Source: Mycolicibacterium sp.
GTDB taxonomy: Bacteria > Actinomycetota > Actinomycetes > Mycobacteriales > Mycobacteriaceae
Reading direction: 5' to 3'
NCBI RefSeq assembly: GCF_017853185.1
Contig: NZ_JAFMJZ010000002.1
Coordinates: 1-64,000, forward strand
Length of the DNA stretch: 64,000 nucleotides
In this document: in pieces, positions 23,861 to 33,727 of the stretch
How positions within the stretch are numbered: the stretch's first letter is position 1
How the letters are laid out: each line of letters begins with the position of its first letter
Translations under genes and position numbers: made by a program
Notes under the pieces: model-generated
Told to the model about the DNA's origin: nothing
Databases searched by the model: none
What the model saw: only the letters and a program-made list of their open reading frames with translations

Positions 23861-24591
23861 CCGCCCCTCTCGACGAAGCCCCCGACGCGGCCGCTGACAG
23901 AGCACCCGACGCGGCCCCTGACGAAGCCCCCGACGGCAAGCCGGACCGCAGTCCCGGACAGGCGCTGCTCGATCAGATGGGCGGCGTCTCCGGCCTGATC
24001 TACTCCGGTCTTCCGGTGGCCGTGCTGGTCCCGGTGAACACCGCCTTCGGTCTGGTCCCGGCGATCTGCGCGGCCCTCGGCGTGGCGGTGCTGATCCTGG
24101 CCTGGCGGCTGTACCGGCACGACTCCCTGCAGCCGGCGTTGTCGGGCTTCTTCGGGGTCGGAATCAGCGCGTTGATCGCCTGGCTGGTCGGCGCGTCCAA
24201 GGGCTACTTCCTGCTCGGGATCTGGACGTCTCTGGTCTGGGCCGCGGTGTTCGCGGTCTCGGTGCTGATCCGCCGTCCCGTGGTGGGTTACGTGTGGAGT
24301 TGGGTCAACGGCCACGACCGGGCCTGGCGTAAAACTCGGCGCGCGGTGCTGGCGTTCGACCTGGCGACCCTGACCTGGGTGGCGGTGTTCGGTGCCCGGT
24401 TCCTGGTACAGCACCACCTCTACGACGCCGACAAGACCGGCTGGCTCGGGGTGGCCCGGATCGCGATGGGCTGGCCGTTGACCGCGGTCGCCGCGCTGGC
24501 CACCTACCTGGCCATCCGGGCGGCGCAACGGGCCATCCACGCCGGGCACGCCGCCGGCGGTTCAGCCGGCGCCTCGGGTTCGGTCGCTTAG
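23857..24591 (+). CDS. DUF3159 membrane protein
   Basis: A 244-residue DUF3159 protein (Rv2693c-like), GTG start in a GTGA overlap. The first ~35 residues are an Asp/Pro/Ala repeat (DEAPDAAADRAPDAAPDEAPDG) encoded by imperfect 21-24 bp tandem units. Six membrane spans follow (GLPVAVLVPVNTAFGLVPAICAALGVAVLILAW, ALSGFFGVGISALIAWLVG, YFLLGIWTSLVWAAVFAVSVLI, TLTWVAVFGARFLV, GWPLTAVAALATYLAI). No transporter motif is evident. Function unknown. Confidence 0.82.
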   Translation: MTAPLDEAPDAAADRAPDAAPDEAPDGKPDRSPGQALLDQMGGVSGLIYSGLPVAVLVPVNTAFGLVPAICAALGVAVLILAWRLYRHDSLQPALSGFFGVGISALIAWLVGASKGYFLLGIWTSLVWAAVFAVSVLIRRPVVGYVWSWVNGHDRAWRKTRRAVLAFDLATLTWVAVFGARFLVQHHLYDADKTGWLGVARIAMGWPLTAVAALATYLAIRAAQRAIHAGHAAGGSAGASGSVA

Positions 24592-25253
24592 GACCCGGCG
24601 CCGCCGAGCAGGCTGCGCAGTTCGGCCTCGACGTCGGGCGAGGTGACGAACAACAGTTCGTCCCCACCCTCGAGCGGCTCGTCGGGCTCGGGCACGATGA
24701 CCCGCTGCCCGCGCAGGATGGTGACCAGTGCGGCGTCCCGCGGCAGGGTCAGCTTGCGCACCGGACGGCCGCCCCACGGGGTGTCCTCGGGCAGGGTGAT
24801 CTCGACCAGATTCGCGTTGCCCTTGCGAAACTCCATGAGCCGCACCACATCCCCGACGGTGAACGCCTCCTCCACCAGTGAGGCGAGCATCCGCGGTGTG
24901 GAGACGGCATGATCCACGCCCCAGGCGCTGTCGAAGAGCCACTCGTTGCGGGGATCGTTGACCCGGGCGACCACACGCGGGGCGGCGAACTCGGTCTTGG
25001 CCAGCAGCGAGAGCACGACGTTGGCCTTGTCGTCGCCGGTTGCGGCGATCACCACGTCGAACTCCTCGAGGTGTACCGACTCCAGCAGGCTCAGCTCGCA
25101 GGCGTCGCCGAGCAGCCAGTGCGCCGCCGGGATGACGTCGGGCTCGACATGGTCGGCGTTGCGGTCGATGAGCGTCACGGCATGCCCGTTCTCGACCAGT
25201 TCACGGGCGATCGAGCGGCCCACGGCGCCGGCTCCGGCGATGGCGACCTTCAT
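24588..25253 (-). CDS. ceoC: TrkA-family potassium uptake regulator CeoC
   Basis: A 221-residue RCK protein: Rossmann RCK-N domain (MKVAIAGAGAVGRSIARELVENGHAVTLIDRN, GxGxxG intact) and RCK-C domain (NLVEITLPEDTPWGGRPVRKLTLP ... IVPEPDEPLEGGDELLFV). It binds NAD(H) or nucleotides and gates potassium uptake with CeoB. Its start overlaps the ceoB stop by four bases. Rv2692-like. Confidence 0.92.
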   Translation of the reverse strand: MKVAIAGAGAVGRSIARELVENGHAVTLIDRNADHVEPDVIPAAHWLLGDACELSLLESVHLEEFDVVIAATGDDKANVVLSLLAKTEFAAPRVVARVNDPRNEWLFDSAWGVDHAVSTPRMLASLVEEAFTVGDVVRLMEFRKGNANLVEITLPEDTPWGGRPVRKLTLPRDAALVTILRGQRVIVPEPDEPLEGGDELLFVTSPDVEAELRSLLGGAGS

Positions 25254-25921
25254 TCCCCGACCCCTTCCGCGGGCGGCTGAGCGGCGATGGCCAGGGCCTC
25301 GGCGGCGTGGCCGGACACTGCAGCGAGGTAGACCTGATCGCCGGCCTGGATGACCGTCCGGGGTTCGGGCAGCACCCCGGTGCCGAACCGGATCACGAAG
25401 GCCACCCTGGCACCGGTGGTCTCCTCCAACGTGGTCACCCGGTGACCGACCCAGCTCTCGTTCAGTTCGGCTTCGCAGACCGCGACGGTGCCGGTGGGGT
25501 CACGCCACTTTGTGGTTTCCGTCTCATGAGTCAAGGTGTTGAGCAAACGGTCGGTGGTCCAGGGGACGGTGGCCACGGTGGGGATGCCCAGACGCTCGTA
25601 GACCGCTGCGCGCTTGGCGTCGTAGATGCGGGCCACCACCCGCCGTACCCCGAACATCTCCCGGGCCACCCGGGCGGCGATGATGTTGGAGTTGTCGCCC
25701 GAGGACACCGCGGCGAGGGCGTCGGCACGCTCAATTCCGGCTCGCAGCAACACTTCCCGGTCGAAGCCCATCCCGAGCACCCGCTCGCCGGTGAACTCCG
25801 GGGAGAGCCGGTTGAACGCGGTTGCGTCGCGGTCGATGATCGCCACTTCATGCCCGATCCGGGACAGCGCGTCGGCCAGCGAGGCGCCGACACGGCCGCA
25901 CCCCATCACCACAACCCGCAC
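25250..25921 (-). CDS. ceoB: TrkA-family potassium uptake regulator CeoB
   Basis: A 223-residue RCK protein: MRVVVMGCGRVGASLADALSRIGHEVAIIDRD is the nucleotide-binding fold, then RVARRMFG-type linker and the RCK-C part (AVCEAELNESWVGHRVTTLEETTGARVAFVIRFGTGVLPEPRTVIQAGDQVYLAA). CeoB and CeoC are taken to assemble as the cytoplasmic regulator of a Trk-type channel; no membrane subunit gene lies in this window. The divergent permease could be a partner, by inference. Confidence 0.92.
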   Translation of the reverse strand: MRVVVMGCGRVGASLADALSRIGHEVAIIDRDATAFNRLSPEFTGERVLGMGFDREVLLRAGIERADALAAVSSGDNSNIIAARVAREMFGVRRVVARIYDAKRAAVYERLGIPTVATVPWTTDRLLNTLTHETETTKWRDPTGTVAVCEAELNESWVGHRVTTLEETTGARVAFVIRFGTGVLPEPRTVIQAGDQVYLAAVSGHAAEALAIAAQPPAEGVGE

Positions 25922-26005
25922 CTGAGGTCCTTTCGGCTACGCGGTGGGCGGCCCGGCGAGGGCCGCCACAGTACGGGGAACGCTACCGCCATCGCGGCGA
26001 AGGCC

Positions 26006-26011
26006 TACCCT
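26006..26011 (+). promoter_or_regulatory. -10 box of the APC permease gene, leaderless type
   Basis: TACCCT ends eight bases before the GTG at 26020. The track's TTG start overlaps this box and is unlikely. Confidence 0.5.
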
Positions 26012-26019
26012 TGGCTCTC

Positions 26020-28014
26020 GTGTCGAAGCTTTCCAGCGGCCTGCGCCGGGTGTTGATCGGACAGCCGTTCCGTAGCGACAAGCTGGCCCACACCCTGTTG
26101 CCCAAGCGGATCGCCCTGCCGGTGTTCGCCTCCGACGCCATGTCCTCGGTGGCCTACGCCCCCGAGGAGATCTTCCTGGTGCTGTCGGTGGCCGGTCTGT
26201 CGGCTTACGCGATGTCGCCCTGGATCGGCGTGGCCGTCGCCTTCGTGATGCTGGTCGTGGTCGCCTCCTACCGGCAGAACGTGCACGCCTATCCCTCCGG
26301 CGGCGGCGACTACGAGGTGGTGACCACCAACCTGGGCCCGACCGCCGGGCTGACGGTGGCCAGCGCGCTGATGGTGGACTACGTCCTCACCGTTGCGGTC
26401 TCGACCGCGTCGGCGATGGCCAACATCGGCTCGGCGGTGCCGTTCATCGCCCAGCACAAGGTGGTCTTCGGCGTCGTGGCGATCGTGTTGCTGACGGCGG
26501 TCAATCTGCGCGGGATCCGGGAGTCCGGCACTGCATTCGCGATCCCCACCTACGCGTTCATCATCGGTATGTTCCTGATGATCGTCTGGGGGTTCTTCCA
26601 GATCCACGTGCTGGGCCACCACCTGCAGGCTGAATCGGCCGGTTTCGAACTGCACTCCGAGCACGGCGACATTCTGGGTTTCGCCATGGTGTTCCTGGTC
26701 GCCCGGGCGTTCTCGTCGGGCTGTGCGGCATTGACCGGTGTGGAGGCCATCAGCAACGGCGTGCCGGCCTTCCGCAAGCCCAAGTCCAAGAACGCCGCCA
26801 CCACCCTGGCGATGCTCGGCGGTCTCGCGGTGGCCATGTTCATGGGCATGATCGTCCTGGCCAACGAGACCGGCGTGAAGATGGCCGAGCGGCCCGCGGA
26901 GCAGTTGGTCGGGGCCCCGGCCAACTACCACCAGAAGACCCTGGTCGCCCAGTTGGCTGAGAGTGTCTTCCATGACTTCCCGCTCGGGCTCTACCTGATC
27001 ACCGGCGTCACCGCGCTGATCCTGGTGCTGGCCGCCAACACCGCGTTCAACGGTTTCCCGGTGCTCGGTTCGATCCTCGCCCAGGATCGCTACCTGCCCC
27101 GCCAGTTGCACACCCGCGGGGACCGGCTGGCCTTCTCCAACGGAATCGTGTTCCTGGCGCTGGCCGCCATCGTGCTGTTCGTCGCATTCGGTGGCGAGGT
27201 CACCCACCTGATCCAGCTCTACATCGTCGGGGTGTTCGTCTCGTTCACGCTCAGCCAGATCGGCATGGTCCGGCACTGGACCCGGCTGCTGCGCACCGAG
27301 GACGATCCGCAGGAACGCCGACGGATGATCCGCTCCCGCGTCGTCAACACCGTCGGGTTGATCTGCACCGGAACCGTGCTGATCATCGTCCTGGTCACCA
27401 AGTTCATGGCCGGGGCCTGGATCGCGATCGTCGCGATGACGGCGCTGTTCGTCCTCATGAAGGGGATCAACCGGCACTACGCCGCGGTGTCGCGCGAGCT
27501 CACCCCCGACGAGGACGAAGCCGGTTCGATCGTTCTGCCCAGCCGCAACCACGCCGTGGTGCTGGTGTCCAACATGCACCTGCCGACCTTGCGGGCGCTG
27601 GCCTATGCCCGGGCAACCCGTCCGGACGCGCTGGAGGCGATCACCGTCAACGTCGAGGACGGCGACACCAAGAAGCTGGTGCACGAATGGGAGGACAGCG
27701 ACATCACGGTGCCGCTGAAGGTTCTCGCCTCGCCGTATCGGGAAGTCACCGGGCCGGTGGTCGACTACGTCAAGCGGATCAGCAATGAGTCGGCCCGCAC
27801 CGTGGTCACGGTGTTCATTCCCGAATACGTGGTGGGGCACTGGTGGGAGCACTTCCTGCACAACCAGAGCGCGCTGCGGCTCAAGGCCCGGCTGCTGTTC
27901 CTGCCCAACGTGATGATGACGTCGGTGCCCTGGCAGCTGACGTCGTCGGAACGGGTCCGCCAACTCGAGGGACAGAGCGCCGCGGGTGACGTGCGCCGGG
28001 GCTTCGTGGAGTGA
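26020..28014 (+). CDS. APC-superfamily permease
   Basis: A 664-residue membrane protein (Rv2690c-like) starting at GTG 26020 (MSKLSSGLRRVLIGQPFRSDKLAHTLLPKRIALPVFASDAMSSVAYAPEEIF). About twelve spans follow, then a ~190-residue cytoplasmic C-terminus with a USP-like fold (HAVVLVSNMHLPTLRALAYARATRPDALEAITVNVED). The DAMSSVAYA segment is typical of KimA/YdaO-type potassium and amino-acid transporters. Divergence from ceoB/ceoC makes potassium a reasonable guess, but the substrate is not proven. Confidence 0.85.
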   Translation: MSKLSSGLRRVLIGQPFRSDKLAHTLLPKRIALPVFASDAMSSVAYAPEEIFLVLSVAGLSAYAMSPWIGVAVAFVMLVVVASYRQNVHAYPSGGGDYEVVTTNLGPTAGLTVASALMVDYVLTVAVSTASAMANIGSAVPFIAQHKVVFGVVAIVLLTAVNLRGIRESGTAFAIPTYAFIIGMFLMIVWGFFQIHVLGHHLQAESAGFELHSEHGDILGFAMVFLVARAFSSGCAALTGVEAISNGVPAFRKPKSKNAATTLAMLGGLAVAMFMGMIVLANETGVKMAERPAEQLVGAPANYHQKTLVAQLAESVFHDFPLGLYLITGVTALILVLAANTAFNGFPVLGSILAQDRYLPRQLHTRGDRLAFSNGIVFLALAAIVLFVAFGGEVTHLIQLYIVGVFVSFTLSQIGMVRHWTRLLRTEDDPQERRRMIRSRVVNTVGLICTGTVLIIVLVTKFMAGAWIAIVAMTALFVLMKGINRHYAAVSRELTPDEDEAGSIVLPSRNHAVVLVSNMHLPTLRALAYARATRPDALEAITVNVEDGDTKKLVHEWEDSDITVPLKVLASPYREVTGPVVDYVKRISNESARTVVTVFIPEYVVGHWWEHFLHNQSALRLKARLLFLPNVMMTSVPWQLTSSERVRQLEGQSAAGDVRRGFVE

Positions 28015-29237
28015 CGGACTCGACCCAGAAGAATTCGGCACCGAACGAACTGGTGCTGACCACCGGTCCCGCTGCCAACGGCGGCAGCTGCGTGGCCCGC
28101 CACGACGGCCGGGTGGTGTTCGTCCGTTACGCGCTGCCGGGGGAGCGGGTGCGGGTCCGGATCACCTCCGAGCGCGGCTCGTACTGGCATGCCGACGCGG
28201 TCGAGGTGCTTGACGCATCGCCGGACCGGGTTGAGCCGCTGTGTCCGATCGCCGGCCCGGATGGTGCGGGCTGTTGCGATCTGGCCTTCGCCGATCCGGC
28301 GGCGGCGCAGGTGCTCAAGGGTCAGGTCGTCGCGAATCAGCTTGCGCGACTGGGGAATTACCAGTGGGACGGCCCCGCCGAGCCGATCGGCGACGGCGGC
28401 GCGCAGGGCTGGCGGACCCGGGTCCGGCTGGCAGTCGGTCCGGACGGGCGGGCCGGTTTCCACCGCTACCACAGCGATGAGGTCGTCACCGACCTGCGCT
28501 GCGGACAGCTGCCGGACGGGATGCTGGCCGGGCTGGACGGGCCGCGCTGGCGGCCCGGTGACGAGGTGCACGTGGTGCTCGACGACGACGGTCACCGGCA
28601 CGTCGCCACGACGCGCAAAACGAAAGAGCGCCGAAGCCTCACCGTGGTCGAGGGCGATCCGGAGTGTGTGCAACGGGTCGGCGACGTGCAGTGGCGGGTG
28701 CCGATCACCGGGTTCTGGCAGTCCCACCGCGACGCGTCCCGGGTGTACAGCGATCTGGTGACGCAGTGGGTATCCGGGCAGGGGGCGAGCGGGACGGCGC
28801 CCGGCGCGCAGGCCTGGGATCTCTACGGCGGAGCCGGCCTGTTCGCCGCGGTCCTGGCCGAGGCGGTCGGCGAGCGCGGTCTGGTGCTGAGCGTGGACAC
28901 CTCGCGCCCGGCGGCGGAGGCGGCGCGGACCGCGCTGGCGGACCGCGGCCAGGTGCACGTCGTCTCGGAGTCGGTGCGACGGTTCCTGGCTGCCCGCAAT
29001 GACGGCGCCGATCTCGCTGTGCTCGACCCGCCGCGGGCCGGTGCGGGCAAGGAGATCATCGAACTGCTGGCCGGCGTCGGTGTTCCGAAGGTGATCCACA
29101 TCGGTTGTGAGGCAGCGTCGTTCGCCCGCGACATCGGGCTGTATCAACGTAATGGCTACCACGTGGAGACCATCCGGGTGTTCGATGCGTTTCCGCTGAC
29201 ACATCACGTCGAGTGTTTCGCCCTGCTGAGCCGATAG
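28011..29237 (+). CDS. TrmA/RumA-type RNA (uracil-5-)methyltransferase
   Basis: A 408-residue SAM-dependent enzyme (Rv2689c-like) with GTG start in a GTGA overlap with the permease. N-terminal TRAM domain (GGSCVARHDGRVVFVRYALPGERVRVRI), SAM site (WDLYGGAGLFAAVLAEAVG), LDPPRAGAGKEI, and the catalytic Cys in IGCEAASFARD. It should methylate uridine in rRNA or tRNA; target unknown. The usual Fe-S motif appears only partly (LCPIAGPDGAGCCD), so cluster binding is uncertain. Confidence 0.87.
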   Translation: MTDSTQKNSAPNELVLTTGPAANGGSCVARHDGRVVFVRYALPGERVRVRITSERGSYWHADAVEVLDASPDRVEPLCPIAGPDGAGCCDLAFADPAAAQVLKGQVVANQLARLGNYQWDGPAEPIGDGGAQGWRTRVRLAVGPDGRAGFHRYHSDEVVTDLRCGQLPDGMLAGLDGPRWRPGDEVHVVLDDDGHRHVATTRKTKERRSLTVVEGDPECVQRVGDVQWRVPITGFWQSHRDASRVYSDLVTQWVSGQGASGTAPGAQAWDLYGGAGLFAAVLAEAVGERGLVLSVDTSRPAAEAARTALADRGQVHVVSESVRRFLAARNDGADLAVLDPPRAGAGKEIIELLAGVGVPKVIHIGCEAASFARDIGLYQRNGYHVETIRVFDAFPLTHHVECFALLSR

Positions 29238-29240
29238 GGT
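29235..29240 (+). promoter_or_regulatory. -10 box of nhaA, leaderless type
   Basis: TAGGGT ends six bases before the nhaA GTG; its TAG is also the stop codon of the methyltransferase. Confidence 0.5.
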
Positions 29241-29246
29241 CCTTCA

Positions 29247-30566
29247 GTGCCGTTGCGGTTGTTCAGTCGAGGCTCCTGGTCGGAGACCCGTCGCGTCATC
29301 GGAATCCTGCACAAGGAGACCGTCGGCGGCGCGATCCTGCTGGCCGCCGCCACCATCGCACTGGTGTGGGCCAACTCGCCGTGGTCGGAGTCCTATCACG
29401 CACTCACGCATTTCAGGGTCGGCACCGACGACCTGGGCCTGCATCTGAAACTGTCGCTGGGCGGCTGGGCCGCCGACGGCCTGCTGGCGATCTTCTTCTT
29501 CGTGGTGGGTCTGGAACTCAAGCGTGAGTTCGTCGCCGGCGATCTGCGTCAACCGGCCCGGGCCGCGTTGCCGATCGCCGCGGCGATCGGCGGCATGATC
29601 GCGCCGGCGCTGGTCTTCATGGCCTTCGCCCGCAACGGCGGTGACGGGGCGCTGGACGGGTCGGCGATCCCGACGGCCACCGACATCGCGTTCGCGGTCG
29701 CCGTACTGGCCGTCATCTCCACCCATCTGCCGGCGGCGCTGCGTACCTTCCTGCTGACCCTGGCGGTGGTCGACGACCTGCTGGCGATCACGGTGATCGC
29801 GGTTTTCTACACCGCCAAGATCAACGTCGGCGCGCTGCTGCTGGCCCTGATCCCGCTGACCCTGTTCGCGGTCCTGGTGCAACGACGGGTCCGAACCTGG
29901 TGGCTGCTGATCCCGCTGGCGGTGCTCACCTGGGCGTTCGTCCACGAGTCCGGGATTCACGCCACCGTCGCCGGGGTGCTGCTCGGATTCACCGTGCCGG
30001 TGCTGCGCAGCGAGGCCAACGGCGGCCCGGACGCCGGACCCGGTCTGGCCGAACATTTCGAGCACCGGATGCGCCCGATCTCGGCCGGGTTCGCCATCCC
30101 GGTGTTCGCCTTCTTCGCCGCCGGGGTGACCTTCGGGGGCTATGACGGATTGGTGACGGCGCTGCGCGATCCGATCGCGATGGGCGTCGTCGCCGGGTTG
30201 GTGATCGGCAAGACCCTGGGGGTGTTCGGCACCACCCGGGCACTTGCCGCGTTCACCCACGCCGGCCTGGACCCGTCGCTGCGGTGGGTCGACGTCTTCG
30301 GTGTCTCGCTGCTGGCCGGCATCGGATTCACGGTGTCGCTGCTGATAGGGGAGTTGGCCTACGCCGGCGATCCGGCCCGCCAGGACATCGTGAAAGTGGC
30401 CGTGCTCACCGGTTCGCTGCTGGCCGCCGTGCTGGCGGCCACCCTGCTGCGCATCCGCAACCGGCACTACCGGCTGGTCCACGAACTGGAGACCGCCGAT
30501 CGGGACCACGACGGTGTGCCGGACGTCTATCTCGCGCCGCAGGACGCCACCGGTCCGAATGCGTAG
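29247..30566 (+). CDS. nhaA: Na+/H+ antiporter NhaA
   Basis: A 439-residue NhaA antiporter of the cytoplasmic membrane, exporting Na+ against H+. Key residues are present: the paired Asp of the ion site ([15 protein letters not shown]), [15 protein letters not shown], and the Lys in [12 protein letters not shown]. About twelve spans are predicted. The tail ([18 protein letters not shown]) is short and hydrophilic. M. tuberculosis is not expected to have nhaA here. It lies tightly between the methyltransferase and dxs1 on the same strand. Confidence 0.94.
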   Translation: MPLRLFSRGSWSETRRVIGILHKETVGGAILLAAATIALVWANSPWSESYHALTHFRVGTDDLGLHLKLSLGGWAADGLLAIFFFVVGLELKREFVAGDLRQPARAALPIAAAIGGMIAPALVFMAFARNGGDGALDGSAIPTATDIAFAVAVLAVISTHLPAALRTFLLTLAVVDDLLAITVIAVFYTAKINVGALLLALIPLTLFAVLVQRRVRTWWLLIPLAVLTWAFVHESGIHATVAGVLLGFTVPVLRSEANGGPDAGPGLAEHFEHRMRPISAGFAIPVFAFFAAGVTFGGYDGLVTALRDPIAMGVVAGLVIGKTLGVFGTTRALAAFTHAGLDPSLRWVDVFGVSLLAGIGFTVSLLIGELAYAGDPARQDIVKVAVLTGSLLAAVLAATLLRIRNRHYRLVHELETADRDHDGVPDVYLAPQDATGPNA

Positions 30567-30569
30567 ACT
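30564..30569 (+). promoter_or_regulatory. -10 box of dxs1, leaderless type
   Basis: TAGACT ends six bases before the ATG at 30576 and overlaps the nhaA stop. This supports ATG 30576 over the GTG at 30573. Confidence 0.5.
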
Positions 30570-30575
30570 GACGTG

Positions 30576-32480
30576 ATGCTCGAACAGGTCCGCGGCCCCG
30601 CTGATCTGCAACACCTGTCGCAGGCTGAGCTGACCGAACTGGCCGAGGAGATCCGGCAGTTCCTCATTCACAAGGTCGCCGCCACCGGTGGTCACCTGGG
30701 GCCCAATCTCGGTGTGGTGGAACTCACCCTCGCGCTGCACCGGGTCTTCGACTCCCCGCACGACCCGATCATCTTCGACACCGGGCATCAGGCCTACGTG
30801 CACAAGATGCTGACCGGGCGCGCCGCCGACTTCGACACCCTGCGGATGAAGGGCGGCCTGTCGGGCTACCCGTCGCGGGCCGAGAGCGACCACGACTGGG
30901 TCGAATCAAGCCACGCCTCGGCCGCGCTGTCCTACGCCGACGGCCTGTCCAAGGCCTTCGAACTCTCGGGTCAACGCAACCGGCATGTGGTGGCCGTCGT
31001 CGGCGACGGTGCGCTCACCGGCGGCATGTGCTGGGAGGCGCTCAACAACATCGCCGCGGGCAAGCGCCCGGTGGTGATCGTGGTCAACGACAACGGCCGC
31101 AGCTACGCCCCGACCATCGGCGGCCTGGCCGAGCATCTGGCCGGGTTGCGCCTGCAACCCGGCTACGAGAAGTTCCTGGAACGCGGACGCAGTGCCGTGC
31201 GGGCCATCCCGGTGATCGGTGAGGCCTGCTTCCAGGCCATGCACAGCATCAAGGCGGGCATCAAGGACGCGGTGTCGCCGCAGGCCATGTTCACCGATCT
31301 GGGCCTGAAGTACGTCGGCCCGATCGACGGCCATGACGAACACGCGGTCGAGGCCGCACTGCGGGCCGCCCGCGGCTACAACCGGCCGGTGATCGTGCAC
31401 GTGGCCACCCGCAAGGGGATGGGTTACCCGCCGGCCGAGAACGACGATGCCGAGCAGATGCACGCCTGCGGCGTGATCGACCCCAAGACCGGTCTGGCCA
31501 CCAAGGTGGCCGCTCCCGGTTGGACCTCGGTGTTCTCCGACGCGCTGATCGCCTATGCCGGCGCCCGTCGCGACATCGTGGCCATCACCGCGGCCATGCC
31601 CGGTCCGACCGGGCTCGCCGAATTCGGTGAGAAGTTCCCCGACCGGCTCTTCGACGTCGGCATCGCCGAACAGCACGCGGTGACCTCTGCGGCCGGGCTG
31701 GCGATGGGCGGCATGCACCCGGTGGTGGCGATCTATTCGACCTTCCTCAACCGGGCCTTCGATCAGGTCATGATGGACGTGGCGCTGCACAAGCTGCCGG
31801 TCACCCTGGTGCTGGACCGGGCCGGGGTCACCGGAAACGACGGCGCCAGCCACAACGGCATGTGGGACATGTCGATCCTCAACGTCATTCCGGGGATTCG
31901 GGTGGCCGCGCCGCGCGACGGTGCCCGGCTGCGTGAAGAACTCGGCGAGGCGCTCGACGTCAACGACGGACCGACCGCCATCCGCTTCCCGAAAGGCGAA
32001 GTGGGGCAGGACATTCCGGCGCTCGAGCGGCTTTCCGGCATCGACGTTCTGGCCCGCCCGCCTGACGGTCTCGGCGACGACGTGCTGCTGGTCGCGGTCG
32101 GTGCGTTCGCGCCGATGGCGCTGAACGTGGCCCAACGGCTGCGCACACAGGGCATCGGAGTGACCGTGGTGGATCCGCGTTGGGTGCTGCCGGTCCCCGC
32201 CGCGCTGGTTCCACTGGCCCGTTCACACAAGCTCGTGGTCACCTGCGAGGACAGCGGCGTCGCCGGCGGTGTCGGCTCCTCGGTCTCGGCAGCGCTGCGC
32301 GCGGCCGACGTCGACGTCCCGTGCCGCGATCTCGGTGTGCCGCAACGGTTCCTGGACCACGCATCCCGGGCCGAGGTGCTCGCCGAGGTGGGGCTCACCG
32401 AGCAGAACATCGCCCGTCGGGTCACCGGCTGGGTCGCCGCACTGGGTGCCGACGACTCGGTCACCGAGCGGGTCGATTAG
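30576..32480 (+). CDS. dxs1: 1-deoxy-D-xylulose-5-phosphate synthase
   Basis: Thiamine-diphosphate enzyme joining pyruvate and glyceraldehyde 3-phosphate, the first step of the MEP isoprenoid pathway that supplies polyprenyl carriers and menaquinone. 634 residues from ATG 30576. Motifs: [16 protein letters not shown], the TPP motif GDGALTGGM with [23 protein letters not shown], and [18 protein letters not shown]. All catalytic regions look intact. Its stop overlaps the stop of the convergent nuclease gene by a few bases. Confidence 0.97.
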   Translation: MLEQVRGPADLQHLSQAELTELAEEIRQFLIHKVAATGGHLGPNLGVVELTLALHRVFDSPHDPIIFDTGHQAYVHKMLTGRAADFDTLRMKGGLSGYPSRAESDHDWVESSHASAALSYADGLSKAFELSGQRNRHVVAVVGDGALTGGMCWEALNNIAAGKRPVVIVVNDNGRSYAPTIGGLAEHLAGLRLQPGYEKFLERGRSAVRAIPVIGEACFQAMHSIKAGIKDAVSPQAMFTDLGLKYVGPIDGHDEHAVEAALRAARGYNRPVIVHVATRKGMGYPPAENDDAEQMHACGVIDPKTGLATKVAAPGWTSVFSDALIAYAGARRDIVAITAAMPGPTGLAEFGEKFPDRLFDVGIAEQHAVTSAAGLAMGGMHPVVAIYSTFLNRAFDQVMMDVALHKLPVTLVLDRAGVTGNDGASHNGMWDMSILNVIPGIRVAAPRDGARLREELGEALDVNDGPTAIRFPKGEVGQDIPALERLSGIDVLARPPDGLGDDVLLVAVGAFAPMALNVAQRLRTQGIGVTVVDPRWVLPVPAALVPLARSHKLVVTCEDSGVAGGVGSSVSAALRAADVDVPCRDLGVPQRFLDHASRAEVLAEVGLTEQNIARRVTGWVAALGADDSVTERVD

Positions 32481-33727
32481 CCCTTACCGGTGACCAGCGC
32501 GCGGGCCAGTGCCGGCACCACCAGTTCGCGCTGCCAGTTGCGGGCCCCACAGGTGAGTAGGTAACTCTCCACCGCGGCCGTGTCCGGGCCGGCGGATTCC
32601 TGCCAGTCCCAGCACAGCCGGCGCACCGTGTCCGGCGCCAACAGGTTCTCCGTCGGCACGCCCACCTGCCCGGACAACTCGGACAGCGTCGCTCTGGCCA
32701 CCTCGAGGCGCGCGGCGGCCTCGGGCTTGCGCTTGGCCCACCGCACCGGCGGTGGCGGCCCGGTGGTGGGCTCCTCGGCGTCCAACGGTTCGGTGCTGGC
32801 GCGCGCCGATTCCAGGGCGTCGAGCCACACCTTCGCCGACTTGCGCTGGTTCTGGCCACCGAACACCGGCAGGGCGATCAATTCCTCGGCGGTCTTCGGG
32901 TCGGCCATCGCGGCGGCGACGATGGCCGCGTCGGGCAGGATGCGCCCCGGCGCGATGTCGCGCCGGCGGGCGATCTGATCACGCGCGGTCCACAGTTCAC
33001 GCACGGCCGCAAGGCCCTTGCCGGTCCGCACCTTGTGAATGCCGGAGGTCCGCCGCCAGCGGTCACGCCGGGTGGGCGAACTCTCGGCCTGGCGCAGGAA
33101 CTCGAATTCCTCTGCGGCCCAGGTGTTCTTGCCCTGCTCGACCAAGATGCCCTCGATCGCGGCACGTAATTCGATGAGCACTTCCACGTCCAGTGCCGCG
33201 TAGTTGAGCCAGGCGTCGGGCAGTGGACGCTTGGACCAGTCGGCGGCGCCGTGCCCCTTGGCCAGTCCCAGACCTAGCAGCCGTTGCACCATCGCGGCCA
33301 GGTTGACCCGGTCGAATCCGGCCAGCCGGCCGGCCAGTTCGGTGTCGTAGAGCGCCGGGGGCCGCAGCCCGACCTCGGCCAGGCAGGGCAGATCCTGGTC
33401 GGCGGCGTGCAGGATCCACTCGTCTTGCGCCAAGACCTCAGCCAGCGACGCCAGCGTGTCGATCGGGCTGCCGCCGTGGTTGACCGGGTCGATCAGCACG
33501 GTCCCGGCGCCGCTGCGCCGGATCTGGATCAGGTAGGCCCGGTTGGAGTAGCGGAAGCCCGAGGCACGTTCGGCGTCGACGGCGAACGGCCCGGTCCCCG
33601 AAGCGAGCTGCCGGGCGGCGTCGGCGATCTCGGTGGCGCTGATCGCCACCGGCGGCACGCCATCGGCGGGGGACAGCAGCGGGACCGCCTCGGGACCCTC
33701 GGCCTCTTCCGGTGTGTCGGTCGACAT
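32477..33727 (-). CDS. RNase D-like 3'-5' exonuclease with HRDC domain
   Basis: A 416-residue DEDD exonuclease (Rv2681-like). Exonuclease residues are in [22 protein letters not shown] and [12 protein letters not shown] (YxxxD). The HRDC nucleic-acid-binding domain follows ([34 protein letters not shown]). It is expected to trim tRNA or other RNA 3' ends. It follows the DUF3000 gene with a one-base junction, so the two are co-transcribed. Confidence 0.9.
   Translation of the reverse strand: MSTDTPEEAEGPEAVPLLSPADGVPPVAISATEIADAARQLASGTGPFAVDAERASGFRYSNRAYLIQIRRSGAGTVLIDPVNHGGSPIDTLASLAEVLAQDEWILHAADQDLPCLAEVGLRPPALYDTELAGRLAGFDRVNLAAMVQRLLGLGLAKGHGAADWSKRPLPDAWLNYAALDVEVLIELRAAIEGILVEQGKNTWAAEEFEFLRQAESSPTRRDRWRRTSGIHKVRTGKGLAAVRELWTARDQIARRRDIAPGRILPDAAIVAAAMADPKTAEELIALPVFGGQNQRKSAKVWLDALESARASTEPLDAEEPTTGPPPPVRWAKRKPEAAARLEVARATLSELSGQVGVPTENLLAPDTVRRLCWDWQESAGPDTAAVESYLLTCGARNWQRELVVPALARALVTGKG

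Noticed and set aside
26005-28041. 678-residue minus-strand ORF opposite the APC permease
   Set aside because: His/Asp/Gln-rich shadow typical of the antisense of membrane-protein codons; the plus strand has a complete transporter.
29244-30893. 549-residue minus-strand ORF opposite nhaA/dxs1
   Set aside because: Antisense shadow crossing two well-supported genes; no domain.
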